Assembly: GCF_019711355.1 (NCBI RefSeq)
Contig: NZ_CP081297.1
Location: 2,253,001-2,317,000 of the forward strand
Length of the DNA: 64,000 nt
Direction: 5' to 3'
DNA from: Qipengyuania psychrotolerans
Lineage (GTDB): Bacteria > Pseudomonadota > Alphaproteobacteria > Sphingomonadales > Sphingomonadaceae
Shown: positions 26,244 through 35,185 of the stretch, piece after piece
Position numbering within the stretch: position 1 is the stretch's first letter
Layout of the letters: every line of letters starts with the position of its first letter
Translations under genes and position numbers: made by a program
Notes under the pieces: generated by a model
Seen by the model: the letters and a program-made list of their open reading frames with translations, nothing else
Database searches by the model: none
What the model was told of the DNA's origin: nothing

Positions 26244-26954
26244 ATGACTACCCTTCAAAAGGGTTTGGGGCGCAAACTCAAGCTGGCCTCCGTTCCCATG
26301 ATTATCGCAGGCCTTGCTGCCTGTGCGACGCCCGGCTTCAAGGCCGACGTGACGCGTTTCGAAACGCAGCTTCCCGCACCTGCTGGCGAAAGCTTTGCGG
26401 TAGTGGCCGATGATCCGGCGCTTGCGGGCGGCCTCGAGTTCTCACTCTATGCCGATCAGGTCGAAGCGCAGATGGAGCGTCTTGGTTATGTCCAGGCTGC
26501 GTCTCCCGATGATGCAACGCTGCTGGTCCGTTTCGACTACGGTGTCGACAAGGGCCGTGAGCGGGTGCGCTCAACCGGTTTCTATGACCCGTTCTATTCA
26601 CCGTGGGATCGTTATCGCGGCTTCCACCGGTCGCGGTATTACCGTTCATCGCTGCGCTATCGCACCCGGTTCGGCAGCAGTTGGGGTTACGGTTTCTACG
26701 ACCCGTGGTTCGGCGGCCCTGAAGTGCGCAGCTACACAGTCTACACCAGCGGCGTCGATATGAAGATCGACCGCGCGGCCACCGGCGAACGTCTGTTCGA
26801 AGGCAAGGCCCAGGCGCTTTCCACTTCGGACCGCCTGCAATATCTTGTGCCGAACCTGGTCGAAGCCATGTTCACCGATTTCCCGGGCAATTCGGGCGAG
26901 ACGGTGCGCATTTCGATCAAGCCGGAAGAAAAGACTGTCCGCCGCGTAGACTGA
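26244..26954 (+). CDS. DUF4136-type lipoprotein
   Basis: This 236-residue protein has a lipoprotein signal (MIIAGLAAC, Cys at about 28). The mature part begins FKADVTRFETQLPAPAGESFAVV and includes LEFSLYADQVEAQMERLGY, an Arg/Tyr-rich loop (about 120-150) and DMKIDRAATGERLFEGKAQ, a pattern of DUF4136 lipoproteins of the cell envelope. AAGGA lies 8 bases before ATG 26,244; longer upstream starts lack a signal peptide. Followed by a strong terminator. Confidence 0.8.
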   Translation: MTTLQKGLGRKLKLASVPMIIAGLAACATPGFKADVTRFETQLPAPAGESFAVVADDPALAGGLEFSLYADQVEAQMERLGYVQAASPDDATLLVRFDYGVDKGRERVRSTGFYDPFYSPWDRYRGFHRSRYYRSSLRYRTRFGSSWGYGFYDPWFGGPEVRSYTVYTSGVDMKIDRAATGERLFEGKAQALSTSDRLQYLVPNLVEAMFTDFPGNSGETVRISIKPEEKTVRRVD

Positions 26955-26997
26955 CCCGGCAGGACGAACACTTCCTCGCAATGAGGATCACCATTGA

Positions 26998-27026
26998 GGG
27001 CGGCCATGGATCGGGCCGCCCTTTTT
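26998..27026 (+). terminator. Rho-independent terminator
   Basis: GGGCGGC (26,998-27,004) pairs with GCCGCCC (27,015-27,021), followed by TTTTT. It ends the DUF4136 lipoprotein transcript and separates it from the convergent regulator gene. Confidence 0.85.
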
Positions 27027-27030
27027 GTAT

Positions 27031-28047
27031 TCAAGCTTTGCGCCAGCGCAGATAGGCGAGACCTATCGAAGCGGCGAATACGCTGCCCTCCAGCATCGCG
27101 GTGGCGAAACGCGCGGTATCGCCGAACCCGCTCTCGCCAAAAGCGCGGCCCAGATTTGCGATTTCGAGATGCGACTGCGGAAATTGCGCTTCGAGCACGG
27201 CCAGCGTCGAGCCAAGGAACCATCCGCCGCCAAGAGTGGTCAGTCCGGCAAGTGTTCCCCCAGCCGCGGCCGCCCCGCTCAACGCTATACGCGGTGTCCG
27301 GGCGAAACGCTCGGCCATGAGGACGGCGGCGCCTGCCGACAGCCCCAGCGCCATGCCTTCGAACATGCCGGTGACCCGTCCCGGAAAAGTACCGGTGATC
27401 GCTTCCAGACCTGAGCTGGCAAGCGCAGAGCCCAGAGCGCCGACGACCAATCCGCCAAGGGCGCCGCCAGCCAGGATCGCCGGGGACTTTGCCCCTCTCC
27501 ATAAAGAGGCCAGCCCCATTCCCGCCCCGATACCTGAAGCACCCAGCACGCTCAGCGACACACAGAGCAGCACGAGCGTAGCCAGCCCTGCCGCTCCACC
27601 GTCAGTGCCCAATAGCCCGTAGAAAGATCCGCCGATCAATCCCGCGCCGAGCCCGCCTATTGTCGTGGCTCCGACAATCCTTCCGGCATGCGCCTGTATA
27701 GCACGCTGCGGGCTTGGTTCATTGCCGTGCGATACGGGGGCTACGAACTGGTAGCCGTGCTTGGGCACCGTCTCGATATAGCGCGGCGCGGCTGCCTCGT
27801 CACCCAATGCGCGGCGCAATGTTCTGATACACTGCGTGAGCGCCTCGTCGGTGACGGGGATGCCCTTCCAAACTTCGGCCATGAAGCGGTCCTTGGATAC
27901 CAGGTCCCCCTGATGGCTGGCGAGCAGGCACAAGGCATCGAAATAGCGGCTGCCCAGATCGATCGGCTCACCCGACCGGTCGAGGCGGCGGTTCGCAAGG
28001 TCAATCGTGAACTCGCCAAAGTTCAGAAAGCGATGAATGTCTGCCAT
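27031..28047 (-). CDS. CadC-like winged-helix transcriptional regulator with membrane C-terminus
   Basis: This 338-residue protein has an OmpR/PhoB-type winged helix at residues about 3-100 (FGEFTIDLANRRLDRSGEPIDL, DEALTQCIRTLRRALGD, RYIETVPKHGYQFVAPV) followed by a Gly/Ala-rich region with several hydrophobic helices (about 125-330). It thus resembles one-component ToxR/CadC membrane regulators, though with more than one membrane segment. I chose ATG 28,047, just before the DNA-binding fold; a start at 28,095 is possible. A tandem 11-bp repeat lies 47-68 bases upstream, a plausible binding site. Confidence 0.75.
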   Translation of the reverse strand: MADIHRFLNFGEFTIDLANRRLDRSGEPIDLGSRYFDALCLLASHQGDLVSKDRFMAEVWKGIPVTDEALTQCIRTLRRALGDEAAAPRYIETVPKHGYQFVAPVSHGNEPSPQRAIQAHAGRIVGATTIGGLGAGLIGGSFYGLLGTDGGAAGLATLVLLCVSLSVLGASGIGAGMGLASLWRGAKSPAILAGGALGGLVVGALGSALASSGLEAITGTFPGRVTGMFEGMALGLSAGAAVLMAERFARTPRIALSGAAAAGGTLAGLTTLGGGWFLGSTLAVLEAQFPQSHLEIANLGRAFGESGFGDTARFATAMLEGSVFAASIGLAYLRWRKA

Positions 28048-28093
28048 CCGCCAACGGCTAGAGCATGATGCGCCCATGATGAAGGGTTTCAGC

Positions 28094-28115
28094 AATTGCT
28101 CACGAATTGCTCATG
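28094..28115. promoter_or_regulatory. Tandem 11-bp direct repeat, candidate PhoB-type operator
   Basis: AATTGCTCACG (28,094-28,104) is immediately repeated as AATTGCTCATG (28,105-28,115). PhoB/OmpR-type winged helices bind head-to-tail sites spaced by about one helical turn. It lies between the regulator gene and the divergent membrane protein gene at 28,173. Confidence 0.5.
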
Positions 28116-28172
28116 ACCTGATGCGGCCAATGAAGCACCTGATCGCCAACGCAATTCAAGGAGCATCACTGC

Positions 28173-28703
28173 ATGACTGAAACAACCGATAGTGATCGCA
28201 GGTGGCTGAACGGTTGGCGCCTCGCCGGTTGGTGTGCCGCCGCGGCATTGCTGTCCCTGCCCGCAATCGCGATGCAGTTTAGCGGGGATGTCGCCTGGAC
28301 CATTGGCGATTTCCTCTTCGCGGCCATTATGCTGGCGGCGCTTGGCGGCGGCATCGAGCTGGCTGTTCGCGTGGGGCGCGGTACGGCTCATAAAGCCGGA
28401 CTGATCATCGCGGCTCTCGCTGGCTTCGCCACTGTCTGGGTGAACGCGGCCGTCGGCATCATCGGCGATGGACCGATCAATGCAGTTTTCACGATCATGG
28501 TTTTCGCCGCGCTGTTGGCCAGTCTCGCGTTTCGGCTGCGCGCACGCGCCGTGAGCGTGATCGCCGCAGCCATGATCGGCGGAATTCTCGTCGCCGGGAC
28601 GGTGGCGGAGTTTACGTCCCGGTCCGACTGGGGGCCAGTATTGTTCGTCGCCGGCCTATGGGTGCTTCCTGCGCTCCTGCTATATCGCGCAGGCAGGGAC
28701 TGA
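28173..28703 (+). CDS. Hypothetical membrane protein with five to six helices
   Basis: This 176-residue protein is hydrophobic almost throughout, with helices at about 17-35, 45-64, 74-95, 102-118, 125-145 and 155-170. No family is recognised. AAGGAG lies about 9 bases before the ATG. It is divergent from the CadC-like regulator with a tandem repeat between them, so it may be that regulator's target. Confidence 0.75.
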   Translation: MTETTDSDRRWLNGWRLAGWCAAAALLSLPAIAMQFSGDVAWTIGDFLFAAIMLAALGGGIELAVRVGRGTAHKAGLIIAALAGFATVWVNAAVGIIGDGPINAVFTIMVFAALLASLAFRLRARAVSVIAAAMIGGILVAGTVAEFTSRSDWGPVLFVAGLWVLPALLLYRAGRD

Positions 28704-28712
28704 GGGGTGCGT

Positions 28713-29174
28713 TCAGACCAGCTTCGCGTGGCCGCCGGTAGAGCCGAAGCCGCCGTCGCCGCGAGTGGTTTCGTCTAGCTCATCGACTTCGGACCACGCG
28801 GCCTGAACCACGGGCGCCAGAACCAATTGCGCAATCCGGTCGCCGCGTTCGATGGCAAAGCTCTCGTCGCCGTGATTGATCAGGATAATCTTGAGTTCAC
28901 CGCGGTAATCGCTGTCGATCGTGCCGGGCGTGTTAGGCACGGTAATGCCATGCTTGAGCGCAAGCCCCGAGCGCGGACGGACCTGGATCTCGAAGCCGGG
29001 AGGTATGGCGAGCGCCAGTCCGGTAGCCACAGCATGGCGCTGTCCGGGTTTCAGGGAAAGCTGTTCCGCCGAAAGGACATCCATTCCGGCAGACCCGGTG
29101 GTGGCGTATCTGGGAAGGTCGAGGCCGTGCCCGTGGGGCAACCGCTTTACCTGTACGCCGACCGGATCAATCAT
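28713..29174 (-). CDS. dut: dUTP diphosphatase
   Basis: This 153-residue trimeric dUTPase has its five motifs: [43 protein letters not shown] and the C-terminal arm [10 protein letters not shown]. It converts dUTP to dUMP and pyrophosphate, preventing uracil incorporation. The start overlaps the end of coaBC, a dfp-dut order common in bacteria. Confidence 0.97.
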   Translation of the reverse strand: MIDPVGVQVKRLPHGHGLDLPRYATTGSAGMDVLSAEQLSLKPGQRHAVATGLALAIPPGFEIQVRPRSGLALKHGITVPNTPGTIDSDYRGELKIILINHGDESFAIERGDRIAQLVLAPVVQAAWSEVDELDETTRGDGGFGSTGGHAKLV

Positions 29175-30900
29175 GCATGTCTTCCTCTACAGGCTCCGCC
29201 AGGGCTTCCGCGGCGCGGCGGACCAGTTCGCGGGCGACGTCTTCCTTGGCCATTTCAGGCAGGCTTTCGACGCCCTTCTGGGTGACCACATGAACCTGGT
29301 TCAGATCGCCGCCCATCACACTCGCGCCCACTTCACCGGCAACATTGTTGGCGATGATCCAGTCGACGCCCTTGCGCTTGCGCTTGGTCTTGGCGTTTTC
29401 GACCACGTTCTCTGTTTCGGCGGCAAAGCCGATAAGCAGGTGCGGACGTTTGCGTCCGGCTGCAACGGCAGCCAGAATATCGGGATTTTCCGCGAGGATA
29501 AGCGCGGGCGGCGCTGAACCGCGTTTCTTCATCTTTTCGCCGGCCACGTGCTTGCTTTTCCAGTCGGATACAGCCGCGACCATGAAGGCGGCGTCAGCAG
29601 GCAGCGCGTTGCGCACTTCCTCGGCCATATCGTCGGCGGTTTCGACATCGATGCGGTCGACACCGTGGGGTGTCGGCAAATGAACCGGCCCGGAAACGAG
29701 CGTTACGCGCGCACCGGCAGCGGCGGCCATTGCGGCGATAGCGAAGCCCTGCTTTCCGCTGGAGCGGTTAGCGATGTAGCGGACCGGGTCGATCGGTTCA
29801 CGCGTCGGGCCTGCGGTGACCAGCACGTGCTTGCCATAGAGCGGGCGATGTTCGGGATCGGGATCGAATTCGGCCTGACCCGCAAGCGGGGAATCTTCGA
29901 ATGCGACTTCCTGCGTTTGAACGTCTTCCTCGACCGGTTGAGGCTTGGCGCGCTTGTCCTTGCGGGCGACCGTGTGGTTGAGCGCCTCGGGATCGATCGG
30001 CGGAGCGGAAGCCGCGCCGCCCTTTTTCGCCAGCAGCGGCCCTCCCAGATCGGGATTGATTTCGGTGTTTTCGACAAGCGCCGCTGCGTCGAGCATTTCG
30101 GGCTCGGGCAGGTCTTCGAAATCTTCGAATTCCTCTTCGATTTCCTCGTGCGAACGCTTGGCAGTGGAGCGCGGAATAATCATCGACAGCAGGCCGCCGA
30201 GGCCTCCGCCACTTTTCACCACCTCTTCTTCGTCTTCCGGTTCGAGCGCTTCGAGAGCGATGTCTTCCGCTTCCTCGTCCGCAGTTTCTTCGTCTGCGGT
30301 CTCGGGAGTTGGCGGTGCGAGCTGCGGCGCTGGCGGGGCCAATTCAGGCAGGTCGATTTCTATGTCGAGTTCGGCAGCAATGGCCTGAACGATTGCGGCA
30401 GGATCGGGCAGGCGGCCGGGGCCGAATTCGCCGCAAGCCATCGGGCCTTCGTCCGGGTCCATGACCTTCACGCCTGCCTGGCGCAGCCAGTCGGCATTGC
30501 GCTGCGTGGCGGAATGCTCCCACATTTTCACGTTCATCGCCGGAACCGTCAGCACCGGCTTGTCAGTAGCAAGGATCAGGGTGGTGGCGAGATCATCGGC
30601 AATGCCGGCAGCCATCTTGGCCAGCAGGTCCGCCGTTGCCGGACACACGACCACGAGGTCGGCATCGCGCGAAAGCTGGATATGGCCCATCTCGACTTCG
30701 TCCTTGAGGTCGAAGAGCGAGGTGTAGACTTTCTTGCCCGACAGCGCGGCAAGCGACATCGGCGTCACGAACTGCTGGCCGCCTTCGGTCAGCACGCACG
30801 TCACCTCGCCGCCTGCCTTGCGGATCAGGCGTACGAGTTCGCACGACTTGTAGGCCGCGATACCGCCGCCAATTACAAGCAGGATTCTCGGTCCGCTCAC
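29167..30900 (-). CDS. coaBC: Bifunctional CoaBC (PPC decarboxylase / PPC synthetase) with large acidic insert
   Basis: About 577 residues from GTG 30,900, chosen because GGAG lies 8 bases upstream and the protein then starts [22 protein letters not shown] 30,963 is an alternative. The CoaC domain (1-165) has the FMN and catalytic elements, including [14 protein letters not shown] and [14 protein letters not shown]. The CoaB domain (about 360-575) starts [23 protein letters not shown] and ends with IANNV. Usual CoaBC length is about 400; here about 190 residues, rich in Glu, Asp, Pro and Ala and without a recognisable fold, separate the two domains. The enzyme makes 4'-phosphopantetheine from phosphopantothenate. 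Confidence 0.93.
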   Translation of the reverse strand: MSGPRILLVIGGGIAAYKSCELVRLIRKAGGEVTCVLTEGGQQFVTPMSLAALSGKKVYTSLFDLKDEVEMGHIQLSRDADLVVVCPATADLLAKMAAGIADDLATTLILATDKPVLTVPAMNVKMWEHSATQRNADWLRQAGVKVMDPDEGPMACGEFGPGRLPDPAAIVQAIAAELDIEIDLPELAPPAPQLAPPTPETADEETADEEAEDIALEALEPEDEEEVVKSGGGLGGLLSMIIPRSTAKRSHEEIEEEFEDFEDLPEPEMLDAAALVENTEINPDLGGPLLAKKGGAASAPPIDPEALNHTVARKDKRAKPQPVEEDVQTQEVAFEDSPLAGQAEFDPDPEHRPLYGKHVLVTAGPTREPIDPVRYIANRSSGKQGFAIAAMAAAAGARVTLVSGPVHLPTPHGVDRIDVETADDMAEEVRNALPADAAFMVAAVSDWKSKHVAGEKMKKRGSAPPALILAENPDILAAVAAGRKRPHLLIGFAAETENVVENAKTKRKRKGVDWIIANNVAGEVGASVMGGDLNQVHVVTQKGVESLPEMAKEDVARELVRRAAEALAEPVEEDMHD

Positions 30901-31086
30901 TTTGTGCGCTCCGTCAAATTGGTCCTGCGCGTCGTCCGCGCTGATCGGCTGGTGCATTCCCATTGCGTCATCGTTGCGCTTGCTAGCGCCCCCTGTCCGT
31001 CATTGCCAGCACGCAAAATGCGCGCGATTGCCCTCATACCCTTGGCAGCCTATGGTTTAAAAAAAGGAAACGGAGGGGTTTCGCCG

Positions 31087-31470
31087 ATGAATTTCATTCT
31101 TGCCGCGCTTATTGCGCTGGGTGCCATGCTCGATCTCGTTCTGGGAGTGAGCTTCTTTGTCGATCCCGCCTTGGCAGGCATGGATTTCGGCATGACTGCG
31201 ACCGGCCCAATGGGTCTGTCTGCCATGCGCGGAGATTTTACTGCGTTCTTTCTGGTTGCAGCAGTCTTCATGGGCTGGGGCGCATGGAAACGGCGCAGCG
31301 ACGTACTGCTAGCTCCCCTTTTGCTATTCGCCACCGCGTTTACCGGCAGGTTGGTGAACCTGTTCGCTGTCGGATTCTATGAAGGCTGGTGGACACCGAT
31401 GCTGGTCGAGGCCGCGCACGTTTTTGTGCTGACTTTCGCAATGCTTCGCTGGCGCAGCCAGGCAGCCTAA
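31087..31470 (+). CDS. Small four-helix membrane protein (DUF4345-like)
   Basis: This 127-residue protein has four hydrophobic helices (about 2-22, 48-67, 74-92, 102-120). The ATG has GGAGGGG about 8 bases upstream. The length and layout (VLGVSFFVDP near the start, FTAFFLVAAVFMGWGAW, LFATAFTGRLVNL) resemble DUF4345-type proteins of unknown function. It converges with ubiB. Confidence 0.7.
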   Translation: MNFILAALIALGAMLDLVLGVSFFVDPALAGMDFGMTATGPMGLSAMRGDFTAFFLVAAVFMGWGAWKRRSDVLLAPLLLFATAFTGRLVNLFAVGFYEGWWTPMLVEAAHVFVLTFAMLRWRSQAA

Positions 31471-33029
31471 CCGATCCAGCCTTGTGCTGCGGCCAGCCAT
31501 GCGGCGAGGCCGCCGCCTGCCGCGGCCAGCGCGTAGCCAAGAATGCCGCTGCGGCCTTCCTTGCGAGTGCGCCGCTCCCACATCAGTTCGATGTCGGGCA
31601 ACGGCGGCGGCTCAGGCGCGCCGCCCTTGGGCGGGAAGCGGTCCTCGATCCGGCGGACCAGATCGGGAATGCGCAGCAGGGTTTCGGTATCGGTCTTGAT
31701 GCGGTCGGCAATCGCGGCTTCCGGGCCAAGCTCGTCGCGGATCCAGCTGCGCACGTAAGGCGCGGACACGTCCCACATATTGATCTGGGGATTGAGCTGT
31801 GTCGCGATCCCTTCCACCATCACCATGGTTTTCTGCAGCAGCAGTAAGTGCGGCTGGGTCTGCATGTCGAAATCGCGGGTGATGGCGAACAGCCCGTCGA
31901 GCATCTGGCCGACCGACAATTCGCTGACCGGCTTGCCGCGCATCGGTTCGCCCACGGCTCTCAGTGCCGTCGCGAATTCGTCGACATTGTGATAGCTCGG
32001 GACGTATTGCGCCTCGAAATGGATTTCGGCGACGCGTTTGTAATTGCCGGTGGTCAGGCCGTAGAGAATTTCAGCGAGCCACATCCGCGCTTGCCGGTCG
32101 ATCCGGCCCATGATGCCGAAATCGATGGCCGCGATGGTACCGTCCGCTTTCACGAACAGATTGCCCTGATGCATGTCGGCATGGAAGAAACCGGCCGCAA
32201 TCGCCTGCTTGAGAAATGCGAGAACGAGGCGGTTGGCGATTTCCGGAGTGTCGTGTCCTGCGGCCACCAACGCATCGACATTGCTGATCTTGATGCCGTC
32301 GACCCAATCGATGGTCATCACTCGGCCGTTCGTGCGGTCCCAGTCGATGCCGGGAATTTCGTAGCCGGGCGAACCGACCATGTGCTCGGCCAGTTCCGAT
32401 GCAGAGGCAGCTTCACGGCGAAGGTCCAGTTCGCGCGCGGTCCAGCGCTTGAAATTGGCGATGATGAGCCGCGGGCGCAGGCGCGCAGCCTCCCCGCCAA
32501 AGCTCTCAAGATGCGCCGCAGCCCATTCATAGGTGTCGATGTCGCGGGCGAATTGCTCGCGCACGCCGGGGCGCAGGACCTTGACCGCGACGTGCCTGCC
32601 CTCGGTGGTCACTGCACGGTGGACCTGAGCGATAGAGGCCGCGCCGATCGGTTCGGGATCGAATTCGGAATAGAGGCTTTCGAGCGTCTGTTCGAAAGTG
32701 CTCTCGATGCTCTGCCGGATCAGTTTGAAGTCAACCGGCGGCAGGTCGTCCTGCAGCTTCAGCAGGTTGCGCGCAGCTTCCTCGCCAACAAGGTCGGGCC
32801 GCGTCGCCAGCGTCTGGCCCAGCTTGATCGCCGCAGGACCGATGGCGCGAAACGCACCCGCATAATCGGGCTCGCTCGATTTAAGGGTTCCGACGCTGAA
32901 CAGGCCAATGAGGCGCTTCACAGGGGCGGGCGTATTCGGGTCATTCTGAATCCCGCGCAGGGCACCGTGACGTGCGAGAATGCGCGCCCAACGACCCAGC
33001 CGCCAGATATGCGTAGAAGGCTTGGCCAC
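31467..33029 (-). CDS. ubiB: 2-polyprenylphenol 6-hydroxylase accessory kinase-like protein UbiB
   Basis: This 520-residue ABC1/ADCK-family protein has the diagnostic KxGQ (AAIKLGQTLATRPDLVGEEAARNL), the Ala-rich loop AASIAQVHRA, the kinase-like VAVKVLRPGV, HADMHQGNLFVK and AIDFGIMGR, with two C-terminal membrane helices. It is needed for ubiquinone synthesis. I chose GTG 33,029, just after the ubiE stop; a start at 33,107 would overlap ubiE by 77 bases and adds non-conserved residues. Confidence 0.93.
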   Translation of the reverse strand: MAKPSTHIWRLGRWARILARHGALRGIQNDPNTPAPVKRLIGLFSVGTLKSSEPDYAGAFRAIGPAAIKLGQTLATRPDLVGEEAARNLLKLQDDLPPVDFKLIRQSIESTFEQTLESLYSEFDPEPIGAASIAQVHRAVTTEGRHVAVKVLRPGVREQFARDIDTYEWAAAHLESFGGEAARLRPRLIIANFKRWTARELDLRREAASASELAEHMVGSPGYEIPGIDWDRTNGRVMTIDWVDGIKISNVDALVAAGHDTPEIANRLVLAFLKQAIAAGFFHADMHQGNLFVKADGTIAAIDFGIMGRIDRQARMWLAEILYGLTTGNYKRVAEIHFEAQYVPSYHNVDEFATALRAVGEPMRGKPVSELSVGQMLDGLFAITRDFDMQTQPHLLLLQKTMVMVEGIATQLNPQINMWDVSAPYVRSWIRDELGPEAAIADRIKTDTETLLRIPDLVRRIEDRFPPKGGAPEPPPLPDIELMWERRTRKEGRSGILGYALAAAGGGLAAWLAAAQGWIG

Positions 33030-33030
33030 C

Positions 33031-33762
33031 CTAGACTTTCCATCCCGAATGGATGGCGACAAGTCCGCCCATGATCGGATCGACCCGGGTGTTTTCGAAC
33101 CCTGCATCGCGGATCATTTGCTCAAACTTGGGCATGTCCGGGAAGCGGCGGATCGATTCGATGAGATAGCGGTAGCTGTCCTCGTCGTTCGCAATCGCCT
33201 TGCCGATCTGCGGCACCAGCTTGTGCGAATAGAGGTCGTATACTTCCTTGAAGCCGGGCCATTCGACCGTCGAAAATTCCAGGCAATAGAAGCGGCCGCC
33301 ATATTTTAGCACGCGGTGCGCTTCTTTAAGTGCCTTGTCGATGTGGGTCACGTTCCGGATACCGAACGCGATGGTATAGGCATCGAAAGTGCGGCTGGAG
33401 AATGACAGTTCTTCGGCGTTCTGTCGGCTCCAGACGAGACCGTCGATCCCGCGCTCCATCGCGCGTTCGATCCCGACATCCAGCATTTCCTGGTTGATGT
33501 CGGACACGGTCACGCTGGCGCCATGCTCTGCCATGCGGAAAGCGATGTCGCCGGTGCCGCCCGCCATGTCGAGGATCTGTTCGCCCGGCTGCGGTTTGAC
33601 CCGCCGCACGAAGCGATTCTTCCACAAGCGGTGCATCCCGACCGACATGGCATCGTTCATCACGTCGTATTTGGCGGCAACATTGGAAAAAACCTCGCCT
33701 ACGCGGCCGGTTTTCTCACTTTCGTCGATGTCTTCATAGCCGAAGGAAACTGTGTCGTTCAT
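33031..33762 (-). CDS. ubiE: Demethylmenaquinone/ubiquinone C-methyltransferase UbiE
   Basis: This 243-residue SAM methyltransferase has VFSNVAAKYDVMNDAMSVGMHRLWK, ILDMAGGTGDIAFRMA and YTIAFGIRNVTHIDKAL, the UbiE signatures. It adds the C-methyl group in ubiquinone synthesis. I chose ATG 33,762 (MNDTVSFGYED). It is followed directly by ubiB, a common operon, and divergent from mutM. Confidence 0.95.
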   Translation of the reverse strand: MNDTVSFGYEDIDESEKTGRVGEVFSNVAAKYDVMNDAMSVGMHRLWKNRFVRRVKPQPGEQILDMAGGTGDIAFRMAEHGASVTVSDINQEMLDVGIERAMERGIDGLVWSRQNAEELSFSSRTFDAYTIAFGIRNVTHIDKALKEAHRVLKYGGRFYCLEFSTVEWPGFKEVYDLYSHKLVPQIGKAIANDEDSYRYLIESIRRFPDMPKFEQMIRDAGFENTRVDPIMGGLVAIHSGWKV

Positions 33763-33818
33763 GGCGGGGTGCCTTAGGGGGAATTGTAGCCAGCGCAAAG
33801 GGTGTTAGAGGGTAACCC

Positions 33819-34634
33819 ATGCCAGAGCTTCCCGAAGTCGAAACAACGGTGCGCGGCCTAGCGCGGTTCCTCGAAGGGGAAACTATCACGCTGGTGCAGG
33901 TGAACCGGCCTGATATGCGGCGCCCCTTCCCGCCCGATCTGGTGCAGGCTCTTACCGGGGCGAGCGTCACGCATCTGACGCGCCGCGCGAAATACGGCCT
34001 CATTCACACCAGCCGTGACCATGCGATGATTTTCCATCTCGGTATGAGCGGGCGCTGGCGGATCGACCCGGCCGAGGATGAGAAGCACGACCATCTCGTG
34101 ATCGACACGGCGGGCCACCGCTTCGCATTGAACGACCCGCGCAGGTTCGGCTCTGTGGACCTGATGACGAATGACGAGCTGGTCACGTGGAAGCCATTCG
34201 CGGCGCTGGGGCCAGAGCCGCTGGGCGAATTGCTGACGGCCGAGCACCTGCGCGAGGCGACACGCGGGCGCAAGCAGGCCATCAAGCTGCTGCTGCTCGA
34301 CCAGCGGATCGTTGCCGGTCTGGGCAATATCTACGTGTGCGAGGCGTTATGGCGCTCCGGCATCCATCCCGGGAAAGCCGGAGGCAAAGTCACGATGCCG
34401 CAGCTTCGGCGGCTCGTTCCGGCCATAAAGGAAGTGCTCGAACAGTCCATCCGCGACGGCGGCAGCACCTTGCGCGATTTCGCCCAGCCCGACGGAAACC
34501 TTGGCTATTTCGCCACCCGCTTTCACGTCTACGGCCGCGAGGGCGAGGCCTGCCACCACGAGGACGGCGGCATGATCCGCCGCATCGTGCAGGGCGGGCG
34601 CAGCACATGGTTCTGTCCGGTTTGTCAGAGGTGA
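33819..34634 (+). CDS. mutM: Formamidopyrimidine-DNA glycosylase
   Basis: This 271-residue protein starts MPELPEVETTVRGL with the catalytic Pro2/Glu3, has the central H2TH region (LLDQRIVAGLGNIYVCEALW, GIHPGK) and a C-terminal zinc finger ending RIVQGGRSTWFCPVCQR. It removes oxidised purines such as 8-oxoguanine. In the zinc finger the first ligand pair is C-H-H-E instead of the usual C-x2-C, so a His probably replaces one Cys. Confidence 0.96.
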   Translation: MPELPEVETTVRGLARFLEGETITLVQVNRPDMRRPFPPDLVQALTGASVTHLTRRAKYGLIHTSRDHAMIFHLGMSGRWRIDPAEDEKHDHLVIDTAGHRFALNDPRRFGSVDLMTNDELVTWKPFAALGPEPLGELLTAEHLREATRGRKQAIKLLLLDQRIVAGLGNIYVCEALWRSGIHPGKAGGKVTMPQLRRLVPAIKEVLEQSIRDGGSTLRDFAQPDGNLGYFATRFHVYGREGEACHHEDGGMIRRIVQGGRSTWFCPVCQR

Positions 34635-34654
34635 GTGGAGCCACCTTATCCTGC

Positions 34655-35152
34655 TTAGAACGGATGGAGATGTTCTCGCAGAATGTCGGCACAAATGAAC
34701 TTATCGTTGAAGACCTTCATTACCCAGCGCTGCCGGTGGATGTCAGGATAAATTAGCGTCCGTTCGGCAAAATAGGCAGCTTCAACGAGAACTTTCCTTG
34801 CAGCTTCGAACGGCACACCCTCCAGACGGTCAATCCCATCTATCAGGGCTTGGACCTCGGCAATTCTGTCTAACGTTTCGGCATACTCGATACCGAAGAC
34901 CTCAGCCTCAGCATCATAGTCCAGCCGGTCGAGGTCTTGTCGTTTGACCGACCCCTCAAGATACCGCTCAGCGTTTTTGACAGCTTCCTTGAGGCCATTT
35001 GTCGCGAGCAGGTCCTCGTTTTTCCAACAGCAACCGATGAGAAACCGCTGAAGCTGTCGCTCCTGAGAATTGAAAAAGCGTGGCCGCTCTTCACGCATAT
35101 ACGTGAGCATTTCCTTGGCATTGGTGGAACTATACCACTCATCTTCCGTCAT
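34655..35152 (-). CDS. Hypothetical protein, TIGR02996-like N-terminus
   Basis: The 165-residue protein starts MTEDEWYSSTNAKEMLTYMREE and continues RQLQRFLIGCCWK, which resembles the TEaEWL...MLefl...CACCR repeat found in proteins annotated TIGR02996, mostly of planctomycetes. The rest is helical (about 70-150) without a known motif. The gene is AT-richer than its neighbours mutM and the GST gene, suggesting recent acquisition. Function unknown. Confidence 0.65.
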   Translation of the reverse strand: MTEDEWYSSTNAKEMLTYMREERPRFFNSQERQLQRFLIGCCWKNEDLLATNGLKEAVKNAERYLEGSVKRQDLDRLDYDAEAEVFGIEYAETLDRIAEVQALIDGIDRLEGVPFEAARKVLVEAAYFAERTLIYPDIHRQRWVMKVFNDKFICADILREHLHPF

Positions 35153-35185
35153 AAATACAAACCGCCATTCGCGGCCAATCAGAGT

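Noticed and set aside
29548..31086. Long open frame opposite coaBC running into the DUF4345-like gene
   Set aside because: Only the part from ATG 31,087 has a ribosome binding site and a sensible membrane protein; the rest is a shadow of coaBC.
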